Part shown: positions 10,786-19,944 of the stretch, one piece after another
Position numbering within the stretch: position 1 is the first letter of the stretch
Layout of the letters: each line of letters opens with the position of its first letter
Assembly (NCBI RefSeq): GCF_010091945.1
Contig: NZ_WVIE01000017.1
Location: 1 to 64,000, forward strand
DNA from: Myxacorys almedinensis A
GTDB lineage: Bacteria; Cyanobacteriota; Cyanobacteriia; Leptolyngbyales; Leptolyngbyaceae
Length of the DNA stretch: 64,000 nucleotides
Direction: 5' to 3'
Program-made: the position numbers and the translations under genes
Notes under the pieces: generated by a model
What the model was told of the DNA's origin: nothing
The model's input: the letters and a program-made list of their open reading frames with translations, nothing else
The model's database searches: none

Positions 10786-10809
10786 TATTGAGTTGTGTGG
10801 TGATTACTC

Positions 10810-11916
10810 ATGTTTTCAGGCTCAGAGGGGCTTCCCCCGATTCGCTTGGTTGCTTCCCAGGCTTCATTACCATTACGCTCAACAGAACCGACGGATTTAC
10901 GTTGGCTCCGAGTCGAGGAGTATTTCCAAGCGAGATCGCTGGCTGGCAACACGCAAAAAGCCTATCGACGCGAATTGAGACGGTTCCTTTCCTGGACTGA
11001 TCGAGCGTGGTCAGATCTCACCCCTCGCCAGATTGCCCAGTTCAAAGCCTATTTGCAGGGGCAAAACCTGTCTGCTAATTCAGTGAATCGGGCATTGACC
11101 GCTCTGATGAGTTTCTTTGATTGGTTTCGAGCAGCTTACCCAGAACAAATTGCTCACGACCCGACGACAGCCGTAGAGATGGAGCGGGTTCCTCTACCGC
11201 CTGCCAGAGACTTATCAGAAATTGAAGTTGCGGCTCTGTATCTGGCACTGGAGGAACGAGGGGAGGTGGAGGTGCGCGATCGAGCATTGCTAGCCGTGCT
11301 AGGTCATGGTCTGCGGGCGGAAGAGGTCGTGAATTTGAATGTAGAAGATTATGATGGGGTGCGGCTGACGATTCGAGAAGCCAAGGATGATAGTACGGGG
11401 ACAGTCCCGCTCAGTCGTCAGGCGAGAGAACAGTTGAACACGTATTTAGTTCAGCGTCGCTCTGAAGAGGGGGATTTGTTGTCTGACAGCCCCCTGTTTT
11501 TGTCTATTGGACGGAACCGAGTAGGTCAGCGTTTGGGCTATCAAGGGCTATACTACGCAGTTAAAGCTTTGGGCAAGATTGCAGCGGAACAGGCTCAACT
11601 GGCATTAGAGCGGCAGCAGAGAATTAAGCAAGGAGAGATAGAAGTTGATTTCCAGGATAAATGGGGACAGTTTAGTGAGGCAGAACTCAAACAAATTCTG
11701 ACCTTGGTAAATGTGCATCCGCATCAGTTACGTCACACCTTTGCGACTGGGCTGCTCTTGCGGGGGGTTGAGAGTTTTCATGCTAGGACGTTGACCCGTC
11801 ATAAATCAGAAGCAAGTTTTAAGCGCTATGCAAAACGAGCGCTTAGTGCGACGGCTGAGCGGGCTTTTTATCAATCTATTGGGGAAGAGCCTCCACAGAA
11901 TGGTGAGGTGAAATGA
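10810..11916 (+). CDS. tyrosine-type site-specific recombinase, paralogue of 4474-5475
   Basis: Shares DLRWLRVEEYFQARSLAGNTQKAYRRELRRFLSWTDRAW with the first integrase; catalytic R/HxxR/H/Y present (LGHGLRAEE, HPHQLRHTFAT, LTRHKS, FKRYAKRA). Confidence 0.9.
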   Translation: MFSGSEGLPPIRLVASQASLPLRSTEPTDLRWLRVEEYFQARSLAGNTQKAYRRELRRFLSWTDRAWSDLTPRQIAQFKAYLQGQNLSANSVNRALTALMSFFDWFRAAYPEQIAHDPTTAVEMERVPLPPARDLSEIEVAALYLALEERGEVEVRDRALLAVLGHGLRAEEVVNLNVEDYDGVRLTIREAKDDSTGTVPLSRQAREQLNTYLVQRRSEEGDLLSDSPLFLSIGRNRVGQRLGYQGLYYAVKALGKIAAEQAQLALERQQRIKQGEIEVDFQDKWGQFSEAELKQILTLVNVHPHQLRHTFATGLLLRGVESFHARTLTRHKSEASFKRYAKRALSATAERAFYQSIGEEPPQNGEVK

Positions 11917-12031
11917 AGCAAATTGAAAAAATGGATGCTCAATTAAGCTGGTCTTGATACATACCCCTCTTAAATCACTCTAAGTAGAGATTATCTAGAA
12001 TAGAGGGAAGGTGATTCCGATTCAATGATCC

Positions 12032-12790
12032 ATGCCAGCTTCTAGAGCCGCTCGACCGACGATACGCTTTGTTGATGAATACTGCCAGTTATTTGAGGGA
12101 TTATTTCCAGAAGTACGAAGCTTTGAAGCCTTTAAGCTGTTGCATCTGGGGATGATTAGCGAGATTAAACGCAAATCCTTACCCGCCATTGCCAAAGCAG
12201 TGGGCTTAGATAATCAGCAAAACTTGCATCACTTTTTGAGTGAATCTCCTTGGCAAGTGCAACAGTTACGCCAGAAACGATTGGAGTTAACCCTTAAGGT
12301 ACTCAACGGTCGGTCACTGATATTACTGATTGATGAAACCGGAGATTGCAAAAAGGGGAAGAGTACCGATTACGTCAAACGGCAATACATTGGCAACGTC
12401 GGTAAAAAGGAGAATGGCATCGTTGCGGTCACTGCCTACGGCTTAGTCGATGGCATGATTTTGCCGTTGAGCTTTGAGGTGTACAAACCACGAGAACGAC
12501 TCAAAGCGGGAGAAGCGTATCAAAGTAAACCGCAAATTGCAGCGGCGATGATTCGAGGTCTGCAAGCAATAGGCTTTCAGTTTGAATTGGTGCTGGCTGA
12601 TAGCTTGTACGGCGAAAGCAAGGTGAACTTTGTCAATGTCTTAGAGGAGTTGAAACTGCCGTATATTCTGGCGATTCGTAGCAACCATGCCCTGTGGCTG
12701 CCACAAGACCAGGAGGTTTACCAAGAGCCGTGGCAACCCTTTGAGCGCACCTTTAGCAATGGCACCACCGAAGTGCGCTACATGACGAGC
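12032..12790 (+). pseudogene. IS701-family transposase, 3'-truncated
   Basis: LILLIDETGDCKKGKSTDYVKRQYIGNVGKKENGIVAVTAYG is IS701-like; homology appears to stop near 12785, where transporter-like sequence begins. Confidence 0.75.
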
Positions 12791-13206
12791 AGGATATGTT
12801 GGCATTGCCTTTGTTATGCTATTCATGGGTTTGACGGCGATCGCTTTAGTTGTTTTTCGCCAGCAGGTGATTGGAATTTACCTGGATATCCAAAATCCAG
12901 GTAAATTCCAATGTATTCGCCTTAGCAGTGCCAATGCTAATTATCTCAGCCCTGGCGCAACTTCTAGATGGTATCCAACGGGTTGGCATAGGTGCACTCT
13001 ATGGACTTCAAGATACCCGCATCCCCATGTTGCTCAGTGGGTTTGCTTTTTGGGGAATAGGATTGACCAGTGGCTACTTGTTGGGATTTCCCCTAGGGCT
13101 GGGAGGGGTTGGATTGTGGGCAGGTCAATCCTTAGGAGTTGCAGTTGCTGGAGTCATTTTTGTCTGGCGCTTTCATTGTCTGACGGCTCGAAGCGGCGAT
13201 AAATGA
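12791..13206 (+). pseudogene. C-terminal fragment of a MATE-type efflux transporter, frameshifted
   Basis: VVFRQQVIGIYLDIQNPG in one frame, then SNVFALAVPMLIISALAQLLDGIQRVGIGALYGLQDTRIPMLLS in another; the frame changes inside a 17-bp inverted repeat. Confidence 0.75.
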
Positions 13207-13242
13207 GCAGATGATAACCTCTGATGCTTAGGGAGAAATCAA

Positions 13243-13665
13243 ATGAATGCAGAACCCAGATGGATTGGAGAATTTTCACCAGAAGACCAAGAGGAAATTA
13301 ATGCTCTGCGAGAAAAGCAGGTCTATGCGATCGAAAATGGTGATGCCAACGCCTATCGTGATCTTTGTACTGAGGATATTTTATTGATGCTGCAAGGAAA
13401 TGATGTTGTCGTTGGCAAGTCAAACTTTTATAAATCTGAGTTGAAACTGTTTCGCAAAGTCAAATTTGAATCCATCAAGCAAATTCCGATTCGCATCGAA
13501 CGGTAGGGTAATTTAGCTGTTGAGGTTGGACGACAAGAACTGGTTGTTGCTGCGTCCGCAGAGTCTCCCAAGGATTACAGAAGCCATCGCAAACATTCTC
13601 ATGTCCTGCGAAAAACCAGTGATAGATGGCGCTTTGCGGTTCTCATGTCTAACAACAGTGAGTAA
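13243..13665 (+). pseudogene. SnoaL/DUF4440-like protein with an in-frame TAG
   Basis: TAG at 13504-13506; the same frame stays open to TAA at 13663-13665 (GNLAVEVGRQELVVAASAESPKDYRSHRKHSHVLRKTSDRWRFAVLMSNNSE). Confidence 0.65.
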
Positions 13666-13709
13666 TTTTTGCAATGTGCCACTCAATGATGTGCTGTGAT
13701 AAGGGTGAA

Positions 13710-14138
13710 CTAATTTTCATCTGGTAACACTGCTTCAGCTTCAACTTCGACTAACCATTCCGGTTCCGATAAACCGCGAATAATCACCCAGGAAGTAGCT
13801 GGAGGATTGACAGGGAATCGCTTTAACAAAGCCTCTGTAATCCTCTGCTGGTCATTCTTTGCCGCATCCACGATGTAGATACGCAAAATCACAACATGCG
13901 AAAGGTCAGCACCGATTTCAGCAAGGATTGCTTCTATGTTGTTTAGAGCTACTGTGATCTGAGTAGAAACGTCGGTGCCTACAGTATTTTCCTCTGCATC
14001 AACTCCGACTTGTCCTGATAAAACAACTCGTCGCCCACTTGGAACAACTACAGCTTGACTAAAGCCGTATTGTAATGAGTTGAATACCGTTCTAGGATTG
14101 ATTACAGTTCTCTGCATGAAGACCCCTTGTTGAAACAT
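13710..14138 (-). CDS. RidA/YjgF family protein
   Basis: YGFSQAVVVPSGRRVVLSGQVGVDAE...VSTQITVALNNIEAILAEIGADLSHVV. Confidence 0.85.
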   Translation of the reverse strand: MFQQGVFMQRTVINPRTVFNSLQYGFSQAVVVPSGRRVVLSGQVGVDAEENTVGTDVSTQITVALNNIEAILAEIGADLSHVVILRIYIVDAAKNDQQRITEALLKRFPVNPPATSWVIIRGLSEPEWLVEVEAEAVLPDEN

Positions 14139-14372
14139 CGTGTTTCCTCTATTTGCTACAGTCTTCTTAAGGTAGCGATCGTTTCCTTACTCTGCTTCAT
14201 CCAATCGAATCACCCGATCGAATGAAGTATATCGCCTCGGCAGCCAGGAAAATAATCCTCGAGTTCACCGTTCAAGCTGGATTACTTGTTCGCCATCGGC
14301 TGTTTGAAGATAGCTTTGCGGTAGCGCAGGCGGCACAAGGCTAGATAAAAATCTCTAGATTGATGCTCGACT

Positions 14373-14399
14373 TGTCACAACAAATGATGCTCTCTCGTC
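14373..14399 (+). promoter_or_regulatory. ECF41-type promoter
   Basis: TGTCACA at 14373-14379, 16-nt spacer, CGTC at 14396-14399; an ECF41-type sigma gene lies downstream at 15954. Confidence 0.8.
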
Positions 14400-14435
14400 T
14401 TATGTGTGAATGCCTCACATTTTAAGGAGTTAGAA

Positions 14436-15407
14436 ATGAAAATCTTTGTTGCAGGTGCGACGGGAGCGATCGGTCGTCCGCTGATTACACAATTGCTGGC
14501 TCAAGGACATGATGTGGTGGGGTTGACTCGCTCTTCAGAAAAAGCCAGGACTTTAGTTGAACAGGGGGCGGAAGCGGCAGTCGCCGATGTCTTTGATGCC
14601 GATGCAATTCACAGTGTCATCAAACGCACTCAGCCAGACGTGGTAATTGAGCAACTCACCTCCCTGCCCAAAACCTACACGCCAGAATCGATGCGGGCGG
14701 CAGCCACACAAAACAATCGGATTCGGCTTGAAGGAGGAGCAAATGTGCTGGCAGCAGCGCAGGCTGTTGGGGTGCGGCGTTATCTTGTGCAATCGATCGG
14801 ATTTTGGGCGGCTCCCGGTGCAGGGTTGGCAGATGAAGCAACTCCCCTGGCGCTGGATGCCTCACCCATGATTGCAGATGGCACTCGCACGATCGCAGAG
14901 ATTGAACATCGCTTACTCACAACACCGAATTTAGAAGGGATTGTGCTTCGCTATGGTTTCTTCTATGGACCTGGAACCTGGAATGCACCCGATGGCGATA
15001 TGGCTCATCAGGTGCGTCAGCAACAGTTTCCAATGATCGGCAAGGGGGAAAGCGTCTGGTCATGGATTCATGTTGAGGATGCGGCGATCGCCACCGTTGC
15101 AGCAGTTACTCAGGGCAATCCCGGCATTTACGTGATCACAGACGATCACCCCTTGCCTGTGCGTGTATGGCTCCCAGCCTATGCTCAATGGCTCAATGCC
15201 CTACCGCCGCCCCGCGTGTCGGTTGAGCAGGCTCTGAGTCTAGCTGGTGAGGATGCGGTCTACTATGGCACTCAGCTACGAGGCGCATCGAATGCCAGAG
15301 CAAAATGGGAACTTGGATTTCAGCCGCGATCGTTAGGATGGATAGATGATATTGCCATCGATTCAAGCGAAATTGACATTGAGAGAGCAAAACAATGGCT
15401 ATCTTAA
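14436..15407 (+). CDS. NAD(P)-dependent epimerase/dehydratase family protein
   Basis: MKIFVAGATGAIGRPLITQLLAQGHDVVGLTRS Rossmann motif. RBS AAGGAG just before 14436; the longer ORF start at 14406 would fall at the predicted transcription start. Confidence 0.85.
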   Translation: MKIFVAGATGAIGRPLITQLLAQGHDVVGLTRSSEKARTLVEQGAEAAVADVFDADAIHSVIKRTQPDVVIEQLTSLPKTYTPESMRAAATQNNRIRLEGGANVLAAAQAVGVRRYLVQSIGFWAAPGAGLADEATPLALDASPMIADGTRTIAEIEHRLLTTPNLEGIVLRYGFFYGPGTWNAPDGDMAHQVRQQQFPMIGKGESVWSWIHVEDAAIATVAAVTQGNPGIYVITDDHPLPVRVWLPAYAQWLNALPPPRVSVEQALSLAGEDAVYYGTQLRGASNARAKWELGFQPRSLGWIDDIAIDSSEIDIERAKQWLS

Positions 15408-15817
15408 TTATTCTGTTAGCGACCTTTACCTTCACCATTTTGGTTAGGCGTTTCGGCTTTAGCCAGCAGCCAATTAATTATCGTCTCTGCGGACGAATCG
15501 CTCTAGCGGCAATGTTCTTGTTCACTGGGATCAGTCACTTCGTATTAGACGATAGGATGGTGCAAATGCTGCCTGCATTCGTCCCGTTTCAGTATTTCAT
15601 CATCTATGCGACAGGCATTCTCGAATTGCTTTTTGCAGTGGGCTTGTTGCTTCCTGGCTACTTCAAGCCAACAGGAATACTCGTGATTGCCTTTTTAATC
15701 TGCGTTTTCCCGTCTAATGTTTATGCTGCCTTGAATTCAGTGGATTTTGGTGGTAATGTCAACGGTCCCATGCACCTACTGTTTCGCGCACCTTTGCAAG
15801 TCTTCTTAATTGCATAG
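15395..15817 (+). CDS. DoxX-like integral membrane protein
   Basis: Overlaps the epimerase; LAAMFLFTGISHFVLDDRMVQMLP... with several hydrophobic segments. Confidence 0.7.
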   Translation: MAILIILLATFTFTILVRRFGFSQQPINYRLCGRIALAAMFLFTGISHFVLDDRMVQMLPAFVPFQYFIIYATGILELLFAVGLLLPGYFKPTGILVIAFLICVFPSNVYAALNSVDFGGNVNGPMHLLFRAPLQVFLIA

Positions 15818-15953
15818 ACTTGGATTGTGGCAGTGCGACAACCAGTAGAGGACATTGCCTCACATCACTACAAATTAGATTCTGAAAAAAGGCACAGCAG
15901 GATTCGATCGTTGCACCGATAGTTTGTAAAACTGTCCGTTACCTCACAGCATC

Positions 15954-16925
15954 GTGAGGAACAGTGACTCTACTGTGAAGAATAGTATGAATCATCTTGA
16001 AACATTCAATCAGCATCGATCGCTGTTGTTTGCGATCGCCTACCGCATGTTAGGCACGGTGACGGATGCCGAAGATATGGTGCAAGAGACTTTCCTGCGC
16101 TGGCAACAAACAACAGCAGCAACCGTGAAGTCTGCCAAAACTTATCTGTCCACCATCATCACCCGCCTTTGTATTGACCATCTGCGGTCTGCTCGTGTGA
16201 AGCGAGAACAGTACATTGGGTCGTGGTTGCCAGAACCCATCTTGACTCAACAAACCGATGATCCAGCCGCTCAAATGGAGTTAGCTGATTCACTTTCGAT
16301 GGCATTTTTAGTGGTGCTGGAACGGTTGTCACCGATCGAACGTGCCGTATTTCTGCTGCGAGAAGTGTTTGAGTATGACTATGATGAAATTGCTCAAATA
16401 GTTGGGAAAAGTCCGGCGAATTGTCGTCAAATCTTGCGGCGATCGCGGCAACACATTGCCTCTCAACGTCCCCGCTTTTCTGTTTCCCATCAACAACAGG
16501 AGCAGGTTACAGCCCAATTCCTGGAGGCTTATACGCAGGGCAATTTACAAGATCTGCTGGTGCTTTTGGCAAAAGATGTCACCTTCTGGTCAGATGGCGG
16601 CGGTCAGGTAACAGCAACGCTGAAACCGTTACAGGGTGCGATGAAAGTCGCTCGATTCTTTTTGGCAATCCGCCGTAAGTGGCTGGTGACATCCACTGCT
16701 CAGGTGGTTGAGGTCAATGGACAACCGGGTATTGTCGTCACAACAGATGGCTGCGTTCAAAGTGTGATGACCTTTGAGATTGTAGAGGGTTGCATTCAAG
16801 CCATCTACACCATGCGAAACCCCGAAAAATTAAAGCAGTTTATCGGCTCTCTTCCCGAAACGCCACGCAATGGCAGAACGCTTGTTAATATGAAGTCATT
16901 CCAACTACGTATAACATCATCTTAG
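15954..16925 (+). CDS. sigJ: ECF41/SigJ-like RNA polymerase sigma factor with C-terminal SnoaL-like domain
   Basis: HRSLLFAIAYRMLGTVTDAEDMVQETFLRW; LSPIERAVFLLREVFEYDYDEIAQIVGKSPANCRQILRRSRQHI; C-terminal SnoaL-like region. Confidence 0.88.
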   Translation: MRNSDSTVKNSMNHLETFNQHRSLLFAIAYRMLGTVTDAEDMVQETFLRWQQTTAATVKSAKTYLSTIITRLCIDHLRSARVKREQYIGSWLPEPILTQQTDDPAAQMELADSLSMAFLVVLERLSPIERAVFLLREVFEYDYDEIAQIVGKSPANCRQILRRSRQHIASQRPRFSVSHQQQEQVTAQFLEAYTQGNLQDLLVLLAKDVTFWSDGGGQVTATLKPLQGAMKVARFFLAIRRKWLVTSTAQVVEVNGQPGIVVTTDGCVQSVMTFEIVEGCIQAIYTMRNPEKLKQFIGSLPETPRNGRTLVNMKSFQLRITSS

Positions 16926-16946
16926 CGTGGCAGGGGGCTGTGAGTC

Positions 16947-17846
16947 ATGGCGACAAACGAGGTTCTCACTGTTGATGTGGCTGGCAAGGATGGTCTGGCA
17001 AGGATTTATCCGAATGGGACACTTCTATCCAACGATTTAGCCGATTGGGATGGGCTTTACCTGCACTATTATCGCCAGTCTCCCTTTGAGATGGTTGAGC
17101 ATTCCTGTACACAGCATCGTCTGATTGTGAACGATCGCACCTTGCGATCGCCCATCATAGAAACCTTTGAAGGAGAAAATCAGTTAAATCCAGTCAGCCC
17201 CGGAACAGTGCGAGTGTTGCCTGCTAATACCCGCAGTTGGGCATATTGGGAAACAGAGCATCAGTTTATACTGCTGGCATTTGAACCGGAGTTATTAACA
17301 CGGCAAATCGCTGACACAACGGATGTCAACTTTGTAGAACTGCTTCCCCTCATCAGTCCTTCTGATCCGCTCATTTATAGCATCGGGTTAGCCCTTAAAA
17401 CAGAACTGGAATCGGGTGGACTTGGAGGACGTTTGTATGTCGATGCAATGACGATTGCATTGATGGCGCATCTGTTGCGGCATTATTCTGTTCAGAATTA
17501 TTTGGCTCCCACAGTTGTTAATGGTTTACCGAAACACTTGTTGAAGCAAGTTGTAGATTACATTCACGATCATCTCGATCAGGAGTTAACTCTGGAGACG
17601 TTAGCCACGCTCGCCCACATGAGTTCCAGTTATTTCTCTCGCTTGTTCAAACAATCGACTGGATTATCGCCTCATCAATATGTGATTCAGTGTCGCGTCG
17701 ATCGTGGCAAGCACTTGTTGAGACAAGGAAAATTGAGTATTGCAGAAATTGCTGATTCTCTAGGATTTACCCATCAAAGTCACTTCAGTCATCACTTCAA
17801 ACGCTTGGTTGGTCATACTCCCAAAGCATTCATCAATAGTCAGTAA
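16947..17846 (+). CDS. AraC family transcriptional regulator
   Basis: C-terminal double HTH: LTLETLATLAHMSSSYFSRLFKQSTGLSPHQYVIQCRVDRGKHLL... Confidence 0.9.
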   Translation: MATNEVLTVDVAGKDGLARIYPNGTLLSNDLADWDGLYLHYYRQSPFEMVEHSCTQHRLIVNDRTLRSPIIETFEGENQLNPVSPGTVRVLPANTRSWAYWETEHQFILLAFEPELLTRQIADTTDVNFVELLPLISPSDPLIYSIGLALKTELESGGLGGRLYVDAMTIALMAHLLRHYSVQNYLAPTVVNGLPKHLLKQVVDYIHDHLDQELTLETLATLAHMSSSYFSRLFKQSTGLSPHQYVIQCRVDRGKHLLRQGKLSIAEIADSLGFTHQSHFSHHFKRLVGHTPKAFINSQ

Positions 17847-17933
17847 GAATCTGCTTAAAAGTACAGAAATTTGCAAGACGCAGATTCGGAAGATTTTACA
17901 TACTGAAGTTAGTCTTGTAAGCAGGTTCAAATC

Positions 17934-18620
17934 ATGAACGTTAACCAGGAGAAGCTTTTACCTATTCAAGATTGTGAGCCAATGGAAAGCGCAATTCCCG
18001 GATTATACACCTCGGCTCCACAACCGCTACTGTTCGCTCCTTCGCTCGACATCCGCGCCTTCCTGTTGCATCGTAAGCAAGGCAATCTGCTGATCTACAG
18101 CGTTACTGAATTCGACTCCAATGTACCAGTGGTTCAAAGTCTCGGTGGCATCACACGCCAGTATCTGAACCATTGGCACGAGGCAATGTTTGTTTCAGAG
18201 CGAGTTGACGTGCCGCTCTTCTGCCACGAAAGCGATCGCGAGTTAGTTGCTGAGAAAACAAAGGTAAGCAAAACTTTCTCCATACGCCATTTACTCGACA
18301 ACGATTTCGAGGTCATTCCGACCCCCGGACATACCAGCGGTGCAACTGCCTTTCTCTGGGACAACGGCGAGCATCGCTTCCTGTTCACGAGTGACACAAT
18401 TTACCTGAAAGAGGGCGAGTGGGTTGCCGCAGTACTTAAATCGAGCGATCGCTCTGCTTACATCAAAAGTCTCGAACTCCTGCGTGAGCTTGACTTTGAT
18501 GTGCTTGTACCGTGGCTAGCAACTCACGGACAACCCTATTACACCATGACCAACAAGTTAGATGCTCAACGCCGCATTGGGATGATTCTCGATCGTGTGC
18601 AGCGAGGCGAGGATCACTAA
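17934..18620 (+). CDS. MBL-fold hydrolase-like protein
   Basis: FEVIPTPGHTSGATAFLWDNGEHRFLFTSDTIY; first HxHxDH-type motif degenerate. Confidence 0.65.
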   Translation: MNVNQEKLLPIQDCEPMESAIPGLYTSAPQPLLFAPSLDIRAFLLHRKQGNLLIYSVTEFDSNVPVVQSLGGITRQYLNHWHEAMFVSERVDVPLFCHESDRELVAEKTKVSKTFSIRHLLDNDFEVIPTPGHTSGATAFLWDNGEHRFLFTSDTIYLKEGEWVAAVLKSSDRSAYIKSLELLRELDFDVLVPWLATHGQPYYTMTNKLDAQRRIGMILDRVQRGEDH

Positions 18621-18659
18621 CTGTAACCAGAGTAAATGCAGATTTTCAGGAGAGACATC

Positions 18660-19061
18660 ATGTCTGAATCCATTCTGTTAATCAACACCATGCAAATTCA
18701 TCAAGGAGAACTAGAAGATTTTCAGGAGAGCGTGAAGCGATCGATTGAATTTGTAGAAACCAACGGGCCTCAATTGCTGGTTGAAGTTTACGTTGACGAA
18801 GAGAACATGCAAGCCTACAGCGTTCAGTTTTACCCTGATTCGGAAGCCATGCTGTTTCACTGGCAGATCTCTGATCCGTATATCCGTGACGTGATGCAAC
18901 ACAGTACAGTCAAACGATTAGACATCTACGGTCAACCTAATCATGCTGTGATGGAGGGAATCCGATCGTTTTCCAAAAACGGAATCATTGTGTCTGCAAC
19001 ACTTCATTTCGCTGGCTTCCACCGTTTTCAACCCAATAAATTGTCGAGGAGAAGTTCATGA
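18660..19061 (+). CDS. hypothetical protein (possible dimeric alpha-beta barrel/ABM-like)
   Basis: MSESILLINTMQIHQGELEDFQESVKRSIEFVETNGPQLL; RBS-like AGGAG upstream. Confidence 0.5.
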   Translation: MSESILLINTMQIHQGELEDFQESVKRSIEFVETNGPQLLVEVYVDEENMQAYSVQFYPDSEAMLFHWQISDPYIRDVMQHSTVKRLDIYGQPNHAVMEGIRSFSKNGIIVSATLHFAGFHRFQPNKLSRRSS

Positions 19062-19666
19062 CCTCTACCAAAATCCTTGCCTTTGCCGGAAGTGCCCGCA
19101 GAGATTCTTTTAACAAAAAACTGGTGAAAATTGCTACTGAGGGAGCTAGAGGCGCAGGTGCAGAAGTCACCTATCTGGATTTTCGCGACTTACCTCTACC
19201 GCTCTATGATGAGGATTTGGAGGAAGCTGAGGGCTTACCAGCCAATGCCCGTAAGCTTAAGGAACTGATGAAAGCACATCAAGGATTCCTGATTGCTTGT
19301 CCGGAATACAACAGTTCAATTACACCTTTGTTAAAAAATGCGATCGATTGGGCATCGCGTCCTGAACCAGGCGAACCGTCGCTGGTGTGTTTCAAGGAAA
19401 AGGTTGCGGTGTTGATGAGTGCTTCCCCTGGAGGCTTGGGAGGGTTACGAGGATTGGTTCATGTTCGTTCTATTCTGGGCAATATTGGTGTTCTAGTGCT
19501 GCCGGATCAGAAGGCAATTGGCAATGCTCATCAAGCGTTTGATGAGAACGGCAATTTGAAGGATGAATCGCAACAGGCAACCATCTTGCAACTAGGCAAC
19601 AAGCTGGTAACGATGACTGCCAAATTAAGTTCGTCTATCGAAATGAGTTGGAGCATTCAATCATGA
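19058..19666 (+). CDS. NADPH-dependent FMN reductase family protein
   Basis: ILAFAGSARRDSFNKKLVKIA...FLIACPEYNSSITPLLKNAIDWASRP. Confidence 0.9.
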   Translation: MTSTKILAFAGSARRDSFNKKLVKIATEGARGAGAEVTYLDFRDLPLPLYDEDLEEAEGLPANARKLKELMKAHQGFLIACPEYNSSITPLLKNAIDWASRPEPGEPSLVCFKEKVAVLMSASPGGLGGLRGLVHVRSILGNIGVLVLPDQKAIGNAHQAFDENGNLKDESQQATILQLGNKLVTMTAKLSSSIEMSWSIQS

Positions 19667-19830
19667 AGGAATTTATTCTCTCCCTTGTAGCAGGCTGGAT
19701 TGTCGGCGTTCTATTTGGTTGGCTGAAGCTGCCGTTACCTGCGCCTCCCTTGATGGGATTTGTTGGGGCACTAGGGATTCTATTGGGTGCCTGGTCGATT
19801 GACCAACTAAAACAGTTGGTGCTTCATTGA
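19663..19830 (+). CDS. XapX domain protein
   Basis: MKEFILSLVAGWIVGVLFGWLKLPLPAPPLMGFVGALGILLGAW. Confidence 0.8.
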   Translation: MKEFILSLVAGWIVGVLFGWLKLPLPAPPLMGFVGALGILLGAWSIDQLKQLVLH

Positions 19831-19944
19831 TTCTATCCAATTTGTTTAAGGCGTTTTGCCCTGACATCTTCTCACAAAGGTAGACGAACAAGATGAGGTG
19901 TTTCAGTAAGCTGTTGAACGATCGCCCAGTGTGGAGATTGCACC

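Noticed and set aside
4474-11916. CRISPR-associated transposon (CAST)
   Set aside because: TnsAB fusion and short TniQ fit, but no cas genes or repeat-spacer array are present between or near the ends in this window.
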